Source of the DNA: Odontocerum albicorne
Lineage: Eukaryota; Arthropoda; Insecta; Trichoptera; Odontoceridae
DNA length: 64,000 nucleotides
Assembly (NCBI GenBank): GCA_949825065.1
Contig: OX463848.1
Coordinates: 37,167,491 to 37,231,490 of the forward strand
Reading direction: 5' to 3'
In this document: positions 11,050-21,074 of the stretch, piece after piece
Layout of the letters: each line of letters begins with the position of its first letter
How positions within the stretch are numbered: position 1 is the stretch's first letter
Made by a program: the position numbers and the translations under genes
The notes under the pieces: model-generated
Database searches by the model: none
Told to the model about the DNA's origin: nothing
What the model saw: only the letters and a program-made list of their open reading frames with translations

Positions 11050-11405
11050 TAGTAGTCCGTGGCATAGTTAGTAAGTCGTTTGAATTCCACTCGGGGGGTT
11101 CGGGTTCTATTTCCGATTGAACACGAATAAACGAGCGCTGTATGGTTGAATAACTAGTCTTGTAACGATACTTGTACGCGTGTACGCATGCGGGTACGTG
11201 TTAGTCTCTTCACGTGCTGGGTATTATTTCCAACACGTAAAATGACGAACCACGAGTTTCGTGCCTACTAAAGTGGTTCAAAACCCGACGGTTCGATTAT
11301 TATTAAAGCCGAAGATAATGTTGCATCCCGACCATACTCTTTAATATGTATATCCTAATCACCAATTCAGATTCGTTGAAGGGTACTTTACGAATGAATT
11401 AGTTT
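11050..11405 (+). mobile_element. tRNA-derived SINE, family 3
   Basis: The head has tggcatagttagtaagtcg (A-box-like) and ggttcgggttctatttccg (degenerate B box). The body shares with 52065-52265 the words cgacgaacc, gtggttc, aaacccgat or cccgacg, and gttgaaggg. Both copies are decayed. Confidence 0.5.
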
Positions 11406-11557
11406 TACAAATTTACAATCGTCGGTTTTTTTTTATCTATGGCAATCTCTTTTCAAAGTCAATTACTGGTTCAGAACAGATTTTTTTAGTAAAACGCGAA
11501 TAGAAAAAGACTGAAACTTGTCAAAACAAACTTATTACTTGATGTTTTGATTTCTTA

Positions 11558-11612
11558 TGTTTTGGTTGGTTGGAAGAAATTGTTACACAACAAAGTTCAT
11601 CAGGTCGTATTG
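11558..11612 (+). mobile_element. SINE/LINE tail fragment
   Basis: Contains ggttggttggaagaaattg and a decayed form of the tail hairpin of SINE family 1. It abuts the LINE-A copy on its right. Confidence 0.4.
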
Positions 11613-11617
11613 TTCCT

Positions 11618-11803
11618 TCCGTGGTTGCAGTCCTAAGACTGGTTTGCAGCAATTTGAACTCTTCTCCTCCATTCCCCCCTGTCCTGTGCGGCTCTTTTTA
11701 AGTCTGTGTATGTTGAGCAGCGCACGTCCACCAACAGGTCCTCCAGGTACTCTCGGCGTGGGCGTCCCCTAGAGTTTGTCCCCTCGGTCATGCCCTCCAT
11801 TAT
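11618..11803 (-). mobile_element. LINE family A, 3-prime terminal part (interrupted copy)
   Basis: Minus-strand match to the last ~185 bp of LINE-A (compare 18160-18343), including the stop-codon hairpin at the 3-prime tip. The copy resumes at 12953 after a CR1-like insertion. Both sides carry attat (11799-11803 and 12953-12957) as the insertion's target duplication. Confidence 0.85.
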
Positions 11804-12952
11804 TTTATTTTATTTTATTTTATTATTACACATGACAAGAAATATACACAATTTGAGAAAAAACAACAGGTAATTTGATTTGGACATACAATTTTAATGG
11901 ATCTGGGTTTGTTGCCTTTCATTTGTCGTATCCCCAGTAAACTAGGCTTTTGCCTGTATCTCACTGAGGATATTTAGCATGAAAAAGTAAATCGATACTT
12001 CTTTCCGATTTTTGATAACACAAAAAAACCCCGTTGCACGCTCTCATCAACCTGACAAACAGTGACACTCAACTACAACTGGAAACACCCTGCGAAACTC
12101 AACTCCTCACACATTATCGCTCCAGAAATACCAAAAATATTCATCCCACAATATACTGCACACAATCATAAGAATAAAAATCAAAACAAATTCAAAACAA
12201 AAAAAAGAAAAACACACAGAAACACAAATACAATAACAACCAAAATTAAAACAATAATAAGAGACCCACACTCACGAGCTCACATAAATCCTTTCCACTC
12301 GTCATTCATCCTGAAAGCCCAAGTACTCAAAATCCTGTCGCAATAACAACCACGCTCCGATCGACTGTCTAAATGGTTTTCCTACCTTTACTTTTATTGA
12401 AGTCGGCACGCCATTGTATGTAATGGGAGCCAAATAAGCATATTGCCTTTGGGCAAAAGAGGTTTTAACTCTAGGGATGGTGAACATTTCATTAGTTGCC
12501 ATGCGTGTCATGTGTGTCTGCTGAGTTTGCATCTTCCCCTCCTCTCGATGGTAGTGTCAGAGAATGGATTTGAGATGTAAATTGGCTATGTTCAGGACCT
12601 GATACTCTCTGAAAAGCTCCGCCGTGGGATACCGAGCAGGAAGTTTATTGATTATTTTCACAATCAATTTTTGGGAAACCTGTAATATGTGTTTCTGGGT
12701 TAAGGTGCATACCCCCCAAACTGATATACCGTAAGAAAGTGCTGACTGACATAAGGCGAAGTATATACTTTTAAGAATATTTTCACTGAGCACATTTCGA
12801 ATCATACGGAATATGTATCCTAGTTTTCTGATTTTTGCGCTCAAAGTGTTAATATGGACCTCCCAACGAAGGAACTGGTCAACATAAACTCCAAGGTACT
12901 TTATACTATCAACCCTTTCCAAGGAAACACAACTACAGTCAGACATGGGGGA
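11804..12952 (-). mobile_element. CR1-like LINE inserted into LINE-A
   Basis: From right to left on the minus strand: RT C-terminal region (SIKYLGVYVDQFLRWE, HINTLSAKIRKLGYIFRMI, ALSYGISVWG, KLIVKIINKLPARYPT; 12557-12950), the final block (FTIPRVKTSFAQRQYAYLAP; 12380-12510), about 370 bp of 3-prime region, the shared UTR at 11825-11970 and a ttttattttatttta tail at 11804-11825. The YLGV, W.G and QR.Y.YLAP motifs are typical of CR1/Jockey-group RTs. A frameshift near 12545 and severe 5-prime truncation leave it inactive. It is flanked by attat. Confidence 0.8.
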
Positions 12953-13562
12953 ATTATGGCATGCAAGAGGCCCTCTTGTCGTATTATATGACCGATCCAT
13001 CTTGCACGCCTTTCGGACAGGATCCTGAGCAGGTGCCTTCCTCCTTCGATTCGTTGGAGAACCTCTTAATTTGTGATGCGGTCTCTCCAGGAAATTCCTA
13101 ATAGTCTTCTATAGGACCACATCTCAAAAGCCTCTAGTCTTCGTCTATCTCTTTCGGATAGGCACCATGTCTCGCAGCCGTACATCAAGATACTCCATAC
13201 ATAGGTCTTGATGAGGAGTGTTCTCAGTTTAAGGTCTATATTATTTGATTCTATTATTTTCGACCTTTTATTAAATGCAAGTCTAGCCTGATGTATACGG
13301 CTGTCGACCTCGCTCTTGGACCGACCGTCCCATGTTATTTTGCTCCCGAGGTAGACAAACTCCTTGGTGTTCTTTAGTGGTTTACCCGACATCACTATTC
13401 TCATCTGGTGCTGCGCTCGGCCTACAGTCAGCAGCTTTGTTTTGTCTTTATTTATCTTCATACTGTAGTTATTTTGAAGAATGCTTTCCATAGTTGTTAA
13501 GGCCTCTTGTAGTTCCTCTTCACTTTCAGCAACCATAGCAATATCGTCAGCGAACCTTATTG
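12953..13562 (-). pseudogene. LINE family A RT fragment (5-prime part of the interrupted copy)
   Basis: Encodes on the minus strand the RT active-site box RFADDIAMVAESEEELQE and the downstream thumb region (LLTVGRAQHQMR, YLGSKITWDGRSKSE, ILMYGCETWCLSERDRRR), nearly identical to 17555-18130 of LINE-A. A GAA-to-TAA nonsense change follows RITN. The copy is 5-prime truncated exactly upstream of FADD, the usual result of aborted target-primed reverse transcription. Confidence 0.9.
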
Positions 13563-13775
13563 TATATATATACAAATGAAGTCTAATTTAAGTTTAAAAA
13601 AAAACAATTTAATGTTATTTTTCAGTAACAATCGACCGTAAAAATAATTCTAATGCTATCTCATAAGCTGCATGGATACAACACCATTCCACACATTGAA
13701 TTAACGTCCTTCAGCATTATTCTCCCCTAATGTGATAGGAATTAGAGGCAGTTAGGGTAACCCACCCCCGAATGG

Positions 13776-13807
13776 CGTCTAGGGTGGGCGACTGTCCACC
13801 CTAGACG
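13776..13807. repeat. Perfect 12-bp stem hairpin
   Basis: Arms cgtctagggtgg (13776-13787) and ccaccctagacg (13796-13807) flank an 8-nt loop. There is no T run after it and no other context to name a role. It could be the tip of a degraded fold-back element. Confidence 0.8.
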
Positions 13808-13821
13808 TACTTAATTTTTAT

Positions 13822-14950
13822 TTATTTATTGTTAAAGAAAAGTATGCAACAAAAAGTAAATGCGATATGGGTGAATAATGAAAGATTGGAACAAGTTGAG
13901 AAATTTAGCTATTTGGATTGTATTTTCTCAGCTAATGGACGAGTTAAGAGATATATCGAAAGGCTTGCAGCGATTGAAAACAAAGTCAATAGTGTACTAA
14001 AACATATACATTGGAACCGGGTGGTATCAATTTTTGCTAAGATGAAAGTTTACAATAATATTTTGGTGTCAACTTTGATGTATCGGAGTGAAATGTGGAC
14101 ATGGAAAATTACTGATATGGGACGAATTAATGCTGTAGAAATGCGTGCATTGAGAATAATACATAGTGACGATGTATGACTGAACACGGAATGAATAAGG
14201 GATAATTGTAAACTAAAAGCTGATGTGTTGAGTAAGATGAAGAATGTGCTGGAATGTTTCATGTATGTGGAACGAATGAATGAAGAAAGACTAACAAAAC
14301 AAATATAAAGTACAAATGTGTAACGAATAAATGTAGAAAGACTAACAAAACAAATATATAGTGCAAATGTATAACGAATGAATGTAGAAATACTGACAAA
14401 ACAAATATATAGTGCAAATGTGTTACGAATGAATGTAGAAAGACTGACAAAACAAATATATAGTGCAAATGTGTAAGGAATGAATGTAGAAAGACTGACA
14501 AAACAAATATATAATGCAAATGTGTAACGAATGAATGTAGAAAGACTAACAAAACAAATATATAGTGCAAATGTGTTACGAATGAATGTAGAAAGACTGA
14601 CAAAACAAATATATAATGCAAATGTGTAACGAATGAATGTAGAAAGACTAACAAAACAAATATATAGTGCAAATGTGTTACGAATGAATGTAGAAAGACT
14701 GACAAAACAAATATATAATGCAAATGTGTAACGAATGAATGTAGAAAGACTAACAAAACAAATATATAGTGCAAATGTGAGTGGTAGACGCGCGAGAGAA
14801 TGAAATTATAGTTGGATTAAGTGAAATATATGTATTTTGAAAGAAGGAAACGTAGAAAGTCAGATAAATCGTAGCATAAGAAAGTCTGGCGCTCTGTCCT
14901 CTCTGGCTGGTCTGACAGGGAGATGGTGTGATGGTATATATGTTTTTGCA
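13822..14950 (+). mobile_element. RTE-like LINE family B copy containing a 51-bp array
   Basis: The longest family B reading here: WVNNERLEQVEKFSYLDC, ENKVNSVLKHIHWNR, ILVSTLMYRSEMWTWK and AVEMRALRI at 13875-14170. These are the thumb/connector motifs of RTE-like RTs after the YADD box (not present). The KMKNVLE and ERMNEERLTKQI segment at 14236-14305 runs into a 51-bp tandem array. The C-terminal tail (EGNVESQINRSIRKS) resumes after 14800, with an AYPDR-like end degraded. Frame breaks occur after IHSDDV. Confidence 0.8.
14285..14778 (+). repeat. 51-bp minisatellite amplified from LINE family B codons
   Basis: About ten copies of a unit containing gaatgaatgtagaaagact, aacaaaacaaatatata and gtgcaaatgtgt at exact 51-bp spacing (14289, 14340 and onward). 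One unit is 17 codons spanning ERMNEERLTKQIYSANV of the LINE. Two subtypes differing at about three sites (aacaaa or gacaaa; tagtgc or aatgc) alternate in part of the array. Confidence 0.92.
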
Positions 14951-14959
14951 TTTTATACA

Positions 14960-15384
14960 GATTGAACCCAATTACATCAAATAACAAAAAAAGTCTAAAT
15001 GTAGCAAAATGACAATAGTAACAACGTAACTCATACTCTCCTGTTCAGTGATGCAGTTTATACCTACAAAGTTTGTTGAAGAGTTTAATCCTCAATTTAT
15101 ATACCAAGACGTGGAAGACATCGATATCATAAAATTCATTCAACAAGGTTGTTATGTGTGCGAATGGTGATGCTCTTAAAAACTTAGTTCGAGTAAATAA
15201 AAAATAGATAAAAAACTACAATAATCATTAAAAGCCATTCAAAACCGTTCTTAAAAAAAAAAAAAAGGATTCCATTTCAAGGTTTGCATATTTAGAAGTG
15301 CCTTTTTAGGAATCCCCAATAGGTCAACAAACCTTCAAAATCGTCCGAGACCGCACCGTACTAATTTCCGATCCTGAGCAGTTT
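14960..15384. other. Spacer before LINE-A, including its presumed target duplication
   Basis: No gene is seen. The word gagcagttt at 15376-15384 is repeated at 18346-18354 and is taken as the LINE-A target-site duplication. Confidence 0.4.
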
Positions 15385-18345
15385 CTCCGGGTGGGGACTG
15401 CTCGAGATGGTGGATTCACAAAATCAACGATGAAACCAAAGAAACCAAATACAAAAAAAAAACAAATAGCGAGATGGGCAACGTGGAATGTCCGCACATT
15501 ACTGCAAAACAGCAAACTGGATAATCTGAAAGTCGAAATGCAGAACAAAAATTTGAATGCTCTAGGTATAGCAGAGATGAGATGGCCCGATTGTGGAGAT
15601 TTCTGGAGTGGTGACTACAGAATCATACACACAGGATGCATAAAGGACAGACCTGGTCAAGGAGGAGTGGGCGTTGTGCTATGCAAGGAGTGGGGAAGAA
15701 GGGTTAAAGGATACGTGCAATATAGTGGAAGAATTGTTCTAGTCAAAATAGAAACTAAGCCCGTTGACACTGTAATTATCCAAGTATATATGCCAACATC
15801 GGGTCATAGCGACGAAGAGGTGGAAGATGTATACAGTGCGCTAGATAACCTTATATTAGAGATAAAAGCAGGCGAAAATCTGATTCTCCTAGGGGATTGG
15901 AATGCTGTTGTAGGAGTAGGAAGCGAAGGAACTTGCGTAGGGTTCTTTGGGCTAGGTACAAGAAATGACAGAGGAAACAGATTAACAGAATTCTGCGAAA
16001 AACACAAATTAGTGATAGCAAACACTTGTTTTCAACACCACCCAAGACAGCGATACACCTGGAAATCCCCTGGAGACCGACAAAGACTGCAAATAGATTA
16101 TATAATAGTTAGATATAGATTTAAGAACCAAATAAAAGACTGCAGAAGTTATTCCGGCCCAGATATAGATAGTGATCATAATATGGTAATGGCCAAAAGT
16201 CTTCTAAAACTGAAAAAATTAAAGAGGAGAAATAATTTCAAATGGGATACAAAGGTGTTAAAGATAAAAGAGGTCAGTGACAATTTTAGGGAAAAGACAC
16301 AAGAGTGTAACCTAATGGAAGAGGAGAACGTGAATGCTATGTGGGGAGAGATAAAGTCGAAGATAAAAACTACGGCAGGGGAAATTATAGGTAAAGAAAG
16401 ACCCCAAGCAAGGAAGGAATGGATTACCGATGAAATTCTCAATATGATAAAAGAAAGAAGAGAGCTCAAAAATGATAAAAGAGATGAATCACAAGATAAA
16501 TACAAAATGCTAAGAAACAAAATAAATAGAGAGTCAAGAATAGCAAAAGAAACATACTATCAGAATAAATGCGTTGAGATAAATGACGACCTCAAGAGAG
16601 GAAATGTAGAAAGAGCTCACGCTGCGGTGAAGGACTTCTTTGGGATGAGAATCGGAAAGAGCAATGCAATAGAAGGAGAAGACGGCAAAATACTATTCGA
16701 AAATGACCAAATAGGAGAGAGATGGAAAAGATATCTCGAAATGCTGTACAATGGCAAGGGAAATATTGACAGTGAAGCATTGATAGAGAGAGAAAATGAG
16801 GTAGACGCGGATGATCTGGGAGACCCAATCATTAGAGAAGAGTTCGACCTCGCACTGAAAAACCTCAAAAACGGGAAAGCACCCGGAATCGATGACGTTC
16901 CGGCCGAACTAATTAAGGCAGCAGGAAAAGGAATCACAGATGCCATGTTTAAAATGATACAGACAATATATAAGACCGGAAAGATACCAGAGGACTTCGA
17001 GAAATGCCTAATTGTCACATTACCAAAGAAGGCAGGTACGACAAAATGTGAGCAACACAGAACTCTTAGCCTAATATCCCATGCCTCAAAAATACTGACT
17101 AATATCATTCTAAAGAGAATTGAACCAAAAGTAGAGAACATCCTTTCCAGAGACCAGTATGGCTTCAGAAGAGGTGTGGGAACCAGAGAAGCAGTACTGT
17201 CTCTACGAATACTGCTAGAAAATAGAATAAGAAGAAACCAAAACACATACATCGCATTCATAGACCTGGAGAAAGCTTTTGACAAAGTAGAATGGAAAAG
17301 ACTCTTCGAGATTTTGAAGAGAATTGATATCAAATACAGAGATAGACGTATAATCCAGGCGCTATACAAGAATGAGGCCGCTATAATCAGATGTGACGAA
17401 GACACAAAGAAAGCCAATATAAGACAAGGGGTAAGGCAGGGATGCTCTCTGTCACCTGTTCTTTTTAACGCCTATATACAGAGCGCGATTGACGACTTGA
17501 GAGAGAGAATGAGTCACAGAGGTGTAAAGATACACGGGCAAAAGGTGGACATGATAAGGTTCGCTGACGATATTGCTATGGTTGCTGAAAGTGAAGAGGA
17601 ACTACAAGAGGCCTTAACAACTATGGAAAGCATTCTTCAAAATAACTACAGTATGAAGATAAATAAAGACAAAACAAAGCTGCTGACTGTAGGCCGAGCG
17701 CAGCACCAGATGAGAATAGTGATGTCGGGTAAACCACTAAAGAACACCAAGGAGTTTGTCTACCTCGGGAGCAAAATAACATGGGACGGTCGGTCCAAGA
17801 GCGAGGTCGATAGCCGTATACATCAGGCTAGACTTGCATTTAATAAAAGGTCGAAAATAATAGAATCAAATAATATAGACCTTAAACTGAGAATACTCCT
17901 CATCAAGACCTATGTATGGAGTATCTTGATATACGGCTGCGAGACATGGTGCCTATCCGAAAGAGATAGACGAAGACTAGAGGCTTTTGAGATGTGGTCC
18001 TATAGAAGACTATTAGGAATTTCCTGGAGAGACCGCATCACAAATGAAGAGGTTCTCCAACGAATCGAAGGAGGAAGGCACCTGCTCAGGATCCTGTCCG
18101 AAAGGCGTGCAAGATGGATCGGTCATATAATACGACAAGAGGGCCTCTTGCATGCCATAATGGAGGGCATGACCGAGGGGACAAACTCTAGGGGACGCCC
18201 ACGCCGAGAGTACCTGAGAGGACCTGTTGGTGGACGTGCGCTGCTCAACATACACAGACTTAAAAAGAGCCGCACAGGACAGGGGGGAATGGAGGAGAAG
18301 AGTTCAAATTGCTGCAAACCAGTCTTAGGACTGCAACCACGGAAG
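15385..18345 (+). mobile_element. LINE family A, nearly full-length RTE-like non-LTR retrotransposon
   Basis: A 2.96-kb unit bounded by direct repeats gagcagttt (15376-15384, 18346-18354), consistent with target-primed insertion. The 5-prime UTR is only about 45 bp and the 3-prime UTR about 17 bp, ending in ccacgga. There is no poly(A). Its 3-prime tip is shared exactly by three other copies (11618, 38979, 63470). Size, single ORF with apurinic-type endonuclease plus RT, and lack of RNase H fit the RTE clade. The 9-bp TSD is my inference from sequence. Confidence 0.8.
15430..18328 (+). pseudogene. LINE-A ORF: endonuclease-reverse transcriptase with one frameshift
   Basis: This ORF would make a ~965-residue protein that nicks target DNA and reverse transcribes the element RNA at the nick. 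The first ATG is at 15430, although the frame is open from 15391. Endonuclease motifs in order: WNVRTL (about residue 20), LLGDWNAVVG (about 155) and DSDHNMV (about 247). RT motifs: LPKKAGTTKCEQHRTLSLIS, FIDLEKAFDKVEW (about 610), RQGVRQGCSLSPVLFN and RFADDIAMVAES (about 710), with both catalytic Asp present. The C-terminus carries RARWIGHIIRQ and RGRPRREYL. A one-base insertion at about 18215-18220, relative to the copies at 38979 and 62658, shifts the last ~37 codons, so the frame overruns to 18483 instead of the normal TAG at 18326. Otherwise intact, suggesting recent insertion. Confidence 0.93.
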
Positions 18346-18621
18346 GAGCAGTTTAGGTATGGGAGAATTCTCAAAATAATTTATTCAATAATTTTCACAT
18401 ATAAATGTGTTCTGCAGCCTGATCGATCGTTGAAAATCGATCGTTCCATTTACGACTTTAAGAAGTACAATCAAGTCCGCTAATATTCGCCGATCTATCA
18501 AATTATAATTTATATCATTCTTATTAAGATCTATTTTAAAATTTATATGTCGCGAAAACCGATGTTGAACTCTCTCTCTAGTGCACTGGAATGGATTGTA
18601 TAAGAAAGAGTTCATATACTA

Positions 18622-19005
18622 GTAGCGACCATCGGTCACTGAACCCATTGAGGCGACCCTTAAACGCCCGGTCATCGAACTCGGATTGTAAGGAATGCGA
18701 GACAAGCACCGGGCGACCTTCGCCCGCTCGGTCATTGAACTCACTATTAGCGGAGAACGAGACAGCGACATATCTTCCGCGCTGTCCTACAAAACAATGA
18801 ATACCCTACGTGATGACAATAAATATATTGTGAGGCGGAGACGAGACAGCGACATATCTCTTGCGCCGTCTCGCGCACATTCCAAATATTATAAATACCG
18901 ACGTTTATCAATAAAATATCCCTTTGCATATTCCGATTTCAAACGAGTTTTATTAAACCAACGATCATCCTCATCATCTCTCCGTTAAGGAACAACCGTT
19001 CCTAA
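18622..19005 (+). mobile_element. Solo LTR, 384 bp
   Basis: Nearly identical over its length to 57368-57754. It starts gtagcgacc and ends near cgttcctaa, flanked by acta (18618-18621 and 19006-19009), a plausible 4-bp TSD. Internal features are three cggtca(c/t)(t/c)gaac words, two gacagcgacatatct words, a TATA-like tattataaatacc near 18890 and an aataaaat polyadenylation-type signal near 18912. No internal coding region or second LTR adjoins it, so it is a solo LTR (Gypsy- or BEL-type; not resolved). The open frames within it are not genes. Confidence 0.7.
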
Positions 19006-19009
19006 ACTA

Positions 19010-19645
19010 GAATTGTATTCTAATTTATTTCTCACCAAGGCGATGTAAAGAAACTTAATCGCAATAGTTAAAGCAATTAAGAATTATTAACGCACATATG
19101 TCATCTTATTTTTAAAATGACAAACACTCTTCAAAAGGAACTGTGACAATTTTACCATTTCACTTTAGATACAACATTGGTCCATTCAATCTGAAAGTTC
19201 TCCCCGTTTAATGGAACATCGGCAATATTGAGGGAACATTCAAAAGGATTTTCAATCGGTCCATTTAGTACGAAATGGAACTATTTCGCAATATAGACTT
19301 TGCGGGAAAATGGCCTTAAGTGTCTTGTAAAAGGAACCTTCTTCTCCTGCCAATGTTATTTCAGATAGTCCAACTTTATGTAGGTGCTATCTAAGAAGCT
19401 TTTTAATTGGGTACGTTTTTGCAACAAGGACCTTTCCCACGTTAAACGCTGTAAGAAATAATATTATTTAGTCATGTTGTATTCAAGACGATATCTTGTG
19501 TATCGTTCGCAAGTTGAAGGATTTTCTTTGCACATTTTGACGCTTTCCATGAACAGGGTTATTCGAAAGTTGTATATATTTTAAACGTGTCGATATGGAT
19601 AAAATGGATGTCCAATTGAAAGAGACAAAGAAAAAAGGGCATCAT
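19010..19645. other. No gene or classified repeat seen
   Basis: Moderately AT-rich with two similar words (ggtccatt...) near 19170 and 19257; no domain recognised on either strand. Confidence 0.35.
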
Positions 19646-19659
19646 CAGGAAACAAGGTA

Positions 19660-19770
19660 AACGAAGTATTTAATTTTATATACAACAATATCGTCATCGT
19701 TGCTGGGCCTCGTAGTCGAGGATCCTCTAGCTATTCCAACGTCAATTTGGCTGGAAAGTGATGCTGTGTC
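19660..19770 (-). repeat. Dispersed repeat shared with 41190-41310
   Basis: The stretch tgctgggcctcgtagtcga, then ggatcctctagctattccaa, is an inverted relative of 41215-41305. On the minus strand both read VGI..G.STTRPSND. The repeat class is unknown. Confidence 0.5.
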
Positions 19771-19894
19771 ATGGAGTTTTTTGTTTCTTTTTAAGTGAGT
19801 GAGCCGTTGCACACCAACAAACACACTTACCACACCGCTATACTGGATCCGATGGCACACCAAAGTGAGCCGATCGGAGCACAAACGCATGTTT

Positions 19895-20035
19895 TTTTAT
19901 AAAAAATAGATATGAGCGAAATCATAGGTATAAAATGCCTGCGTTGTTCGAGGGGAGTAGGAGAGTGCGGGGTTCGATCCGGCGACCTTCCGCACGGAAA
20001 TCCAGTGCGTTACCATGCGACTATTCACCTCATAT
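19895..20035 (-). mobile_element. tRNA-derived SINE, family 2, second copy
   Basis: Minus-strand B box ggatcgaaccccgc at about 19970-19984, with a body (gttcgaggggagtaggag on the plus strand) matching 4860-4900. Shorter and more decayed than the 4.8-kb copy. Confidence 0.6.
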
Positions 20036-20084
20036 AATAATATATATCGAAATCAAAGGTTATGGTTATAGATAGAAGTGTGGT

Positions 20085-20245
20085 AAAAGTGTGTGTGATG
20101 TATGGGCTAATTAAGAAAAACTGGAGGAAATTGATACGTTCTGTTATCTAGGCAGTATGTTAACGTGTGATGGGCAAGTTGAAAGATATATTGAATGAAG
20201 AGTAGTGACAAAAAACAAAGTGAATGGAGCACTTAAGTGACAAAA
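20085..20245 (+). mobile_element. RTE-like LINE family B fragment
   Basis: Contains LEEIDTFCYLGSMLTCDGQV-like codons and a decayed ERY segment, then VTKNKVNGALK; the same order as 13890-14000. Confidence 0.6.
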
Positions 20246-20424
20246 GCTTTAAAGCCATATGGGTAGCTGTAGAAATAATAACATTTCTGAAGCAAAATAT
20301 CTGCAAAGGTCGATTTTTTACTATATGGACGTCTGTTATTTGGGTATTACGGAGGAACTGCTTGACAAATTACAGCGTCTTTCCAATAGTTTGTCTAAGA
20401 TTTATTATTTACCTGAGAAAGCAC

Positions 20425-20640
20425 AATCATATAACTTCATACCAGAAGGAATGGTGGTAAGACACTTGTCTGCCGATCCGGAGGTTGCGGGTTCGGTCCC
20501 CGCTGGAACCCAGATTTTTTAAAATAGGATTCCAGTCTGGTTAACTCTTAGGGCCAATAAAAACAACTTTCTGGTTGGTTGGAAGAGATTGCCACATGGC
20601 AATAAACTCGCCAGGTTAAAGAAAAAAAATAACGGAATGG
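20425..20640 (+). mobile_element. tRNA-derived SINE, family 1 (5-prime truncated)
   Basis: Matches 51846-52055: tggtaagacacttgtctgcc, ggttcggtccccgctgg (B box), then a body (attccagtctggttaac) and the tail hairpin ATTGCC/GGCAAT at 20588-20603. An A-rich end follows. Confidence 0.8.
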
Positions 20641-20689
20641 ATTGAACGTAAGAAATATACGCAAAACTCACGTATTGTCACTATTGTAT

Positions 20690-21070
20690 AATATTCTGAT
20701 CGTTTTTATTTTTTTACGTCATAATTTTCTGTCCATGCAGTGAGACTGGAACCAGTTCTAAACTAAGATAAGATTCGCTCCGTCATTGGAATGGTTTAAA
20801 AAGCGACTGAAAAACACTCAATTTTAAGTCGGTTGCGTAACTTTTTTTATATATGTTTTTTTTTTCTCTCCACCATCCCTCCCTTTTCATTTGATTGATG
20901 ATATCTCACTTTTATTTTTACTATGTATAATGTACATACATTTTGTAAAGATGAAAAATCAATTGAATATTTTTTGCGACAATGTTACTTCCTTTATTTA
21001 CTTCTGTTTTTTTTTTGGAAGTTGAGTTTGCCACTTGACAATAAGCCCATCAGATTGTTAAGTAAAAAAT
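20690..21070 (+). mobile_element. 3-prime end of the CR1/Jockey-type LINE (copy of 3190-3570)
   Basis: Codons for KIRFAPSLEWFKKRLKNT at about 20770-20822 match the C-terminal FKKRLK signature. The UTR and tail (ggaagttgagtttgccactt, gacaataagcccatcagat) parallel 3190-3300 read on the minus strand. Confidence 0.6.
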
Positions 21071-21074
21071 AAAA

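Noticed and set aside
11975..12365. Separate Helitron-like repeat (ends in ctaa)
   Set aside because: It is contiguous with the CR1-like UTR at 11.8 kb, and the same order is only split by LINE-A at 39 kb, so it is part of the CR1-like LINE.
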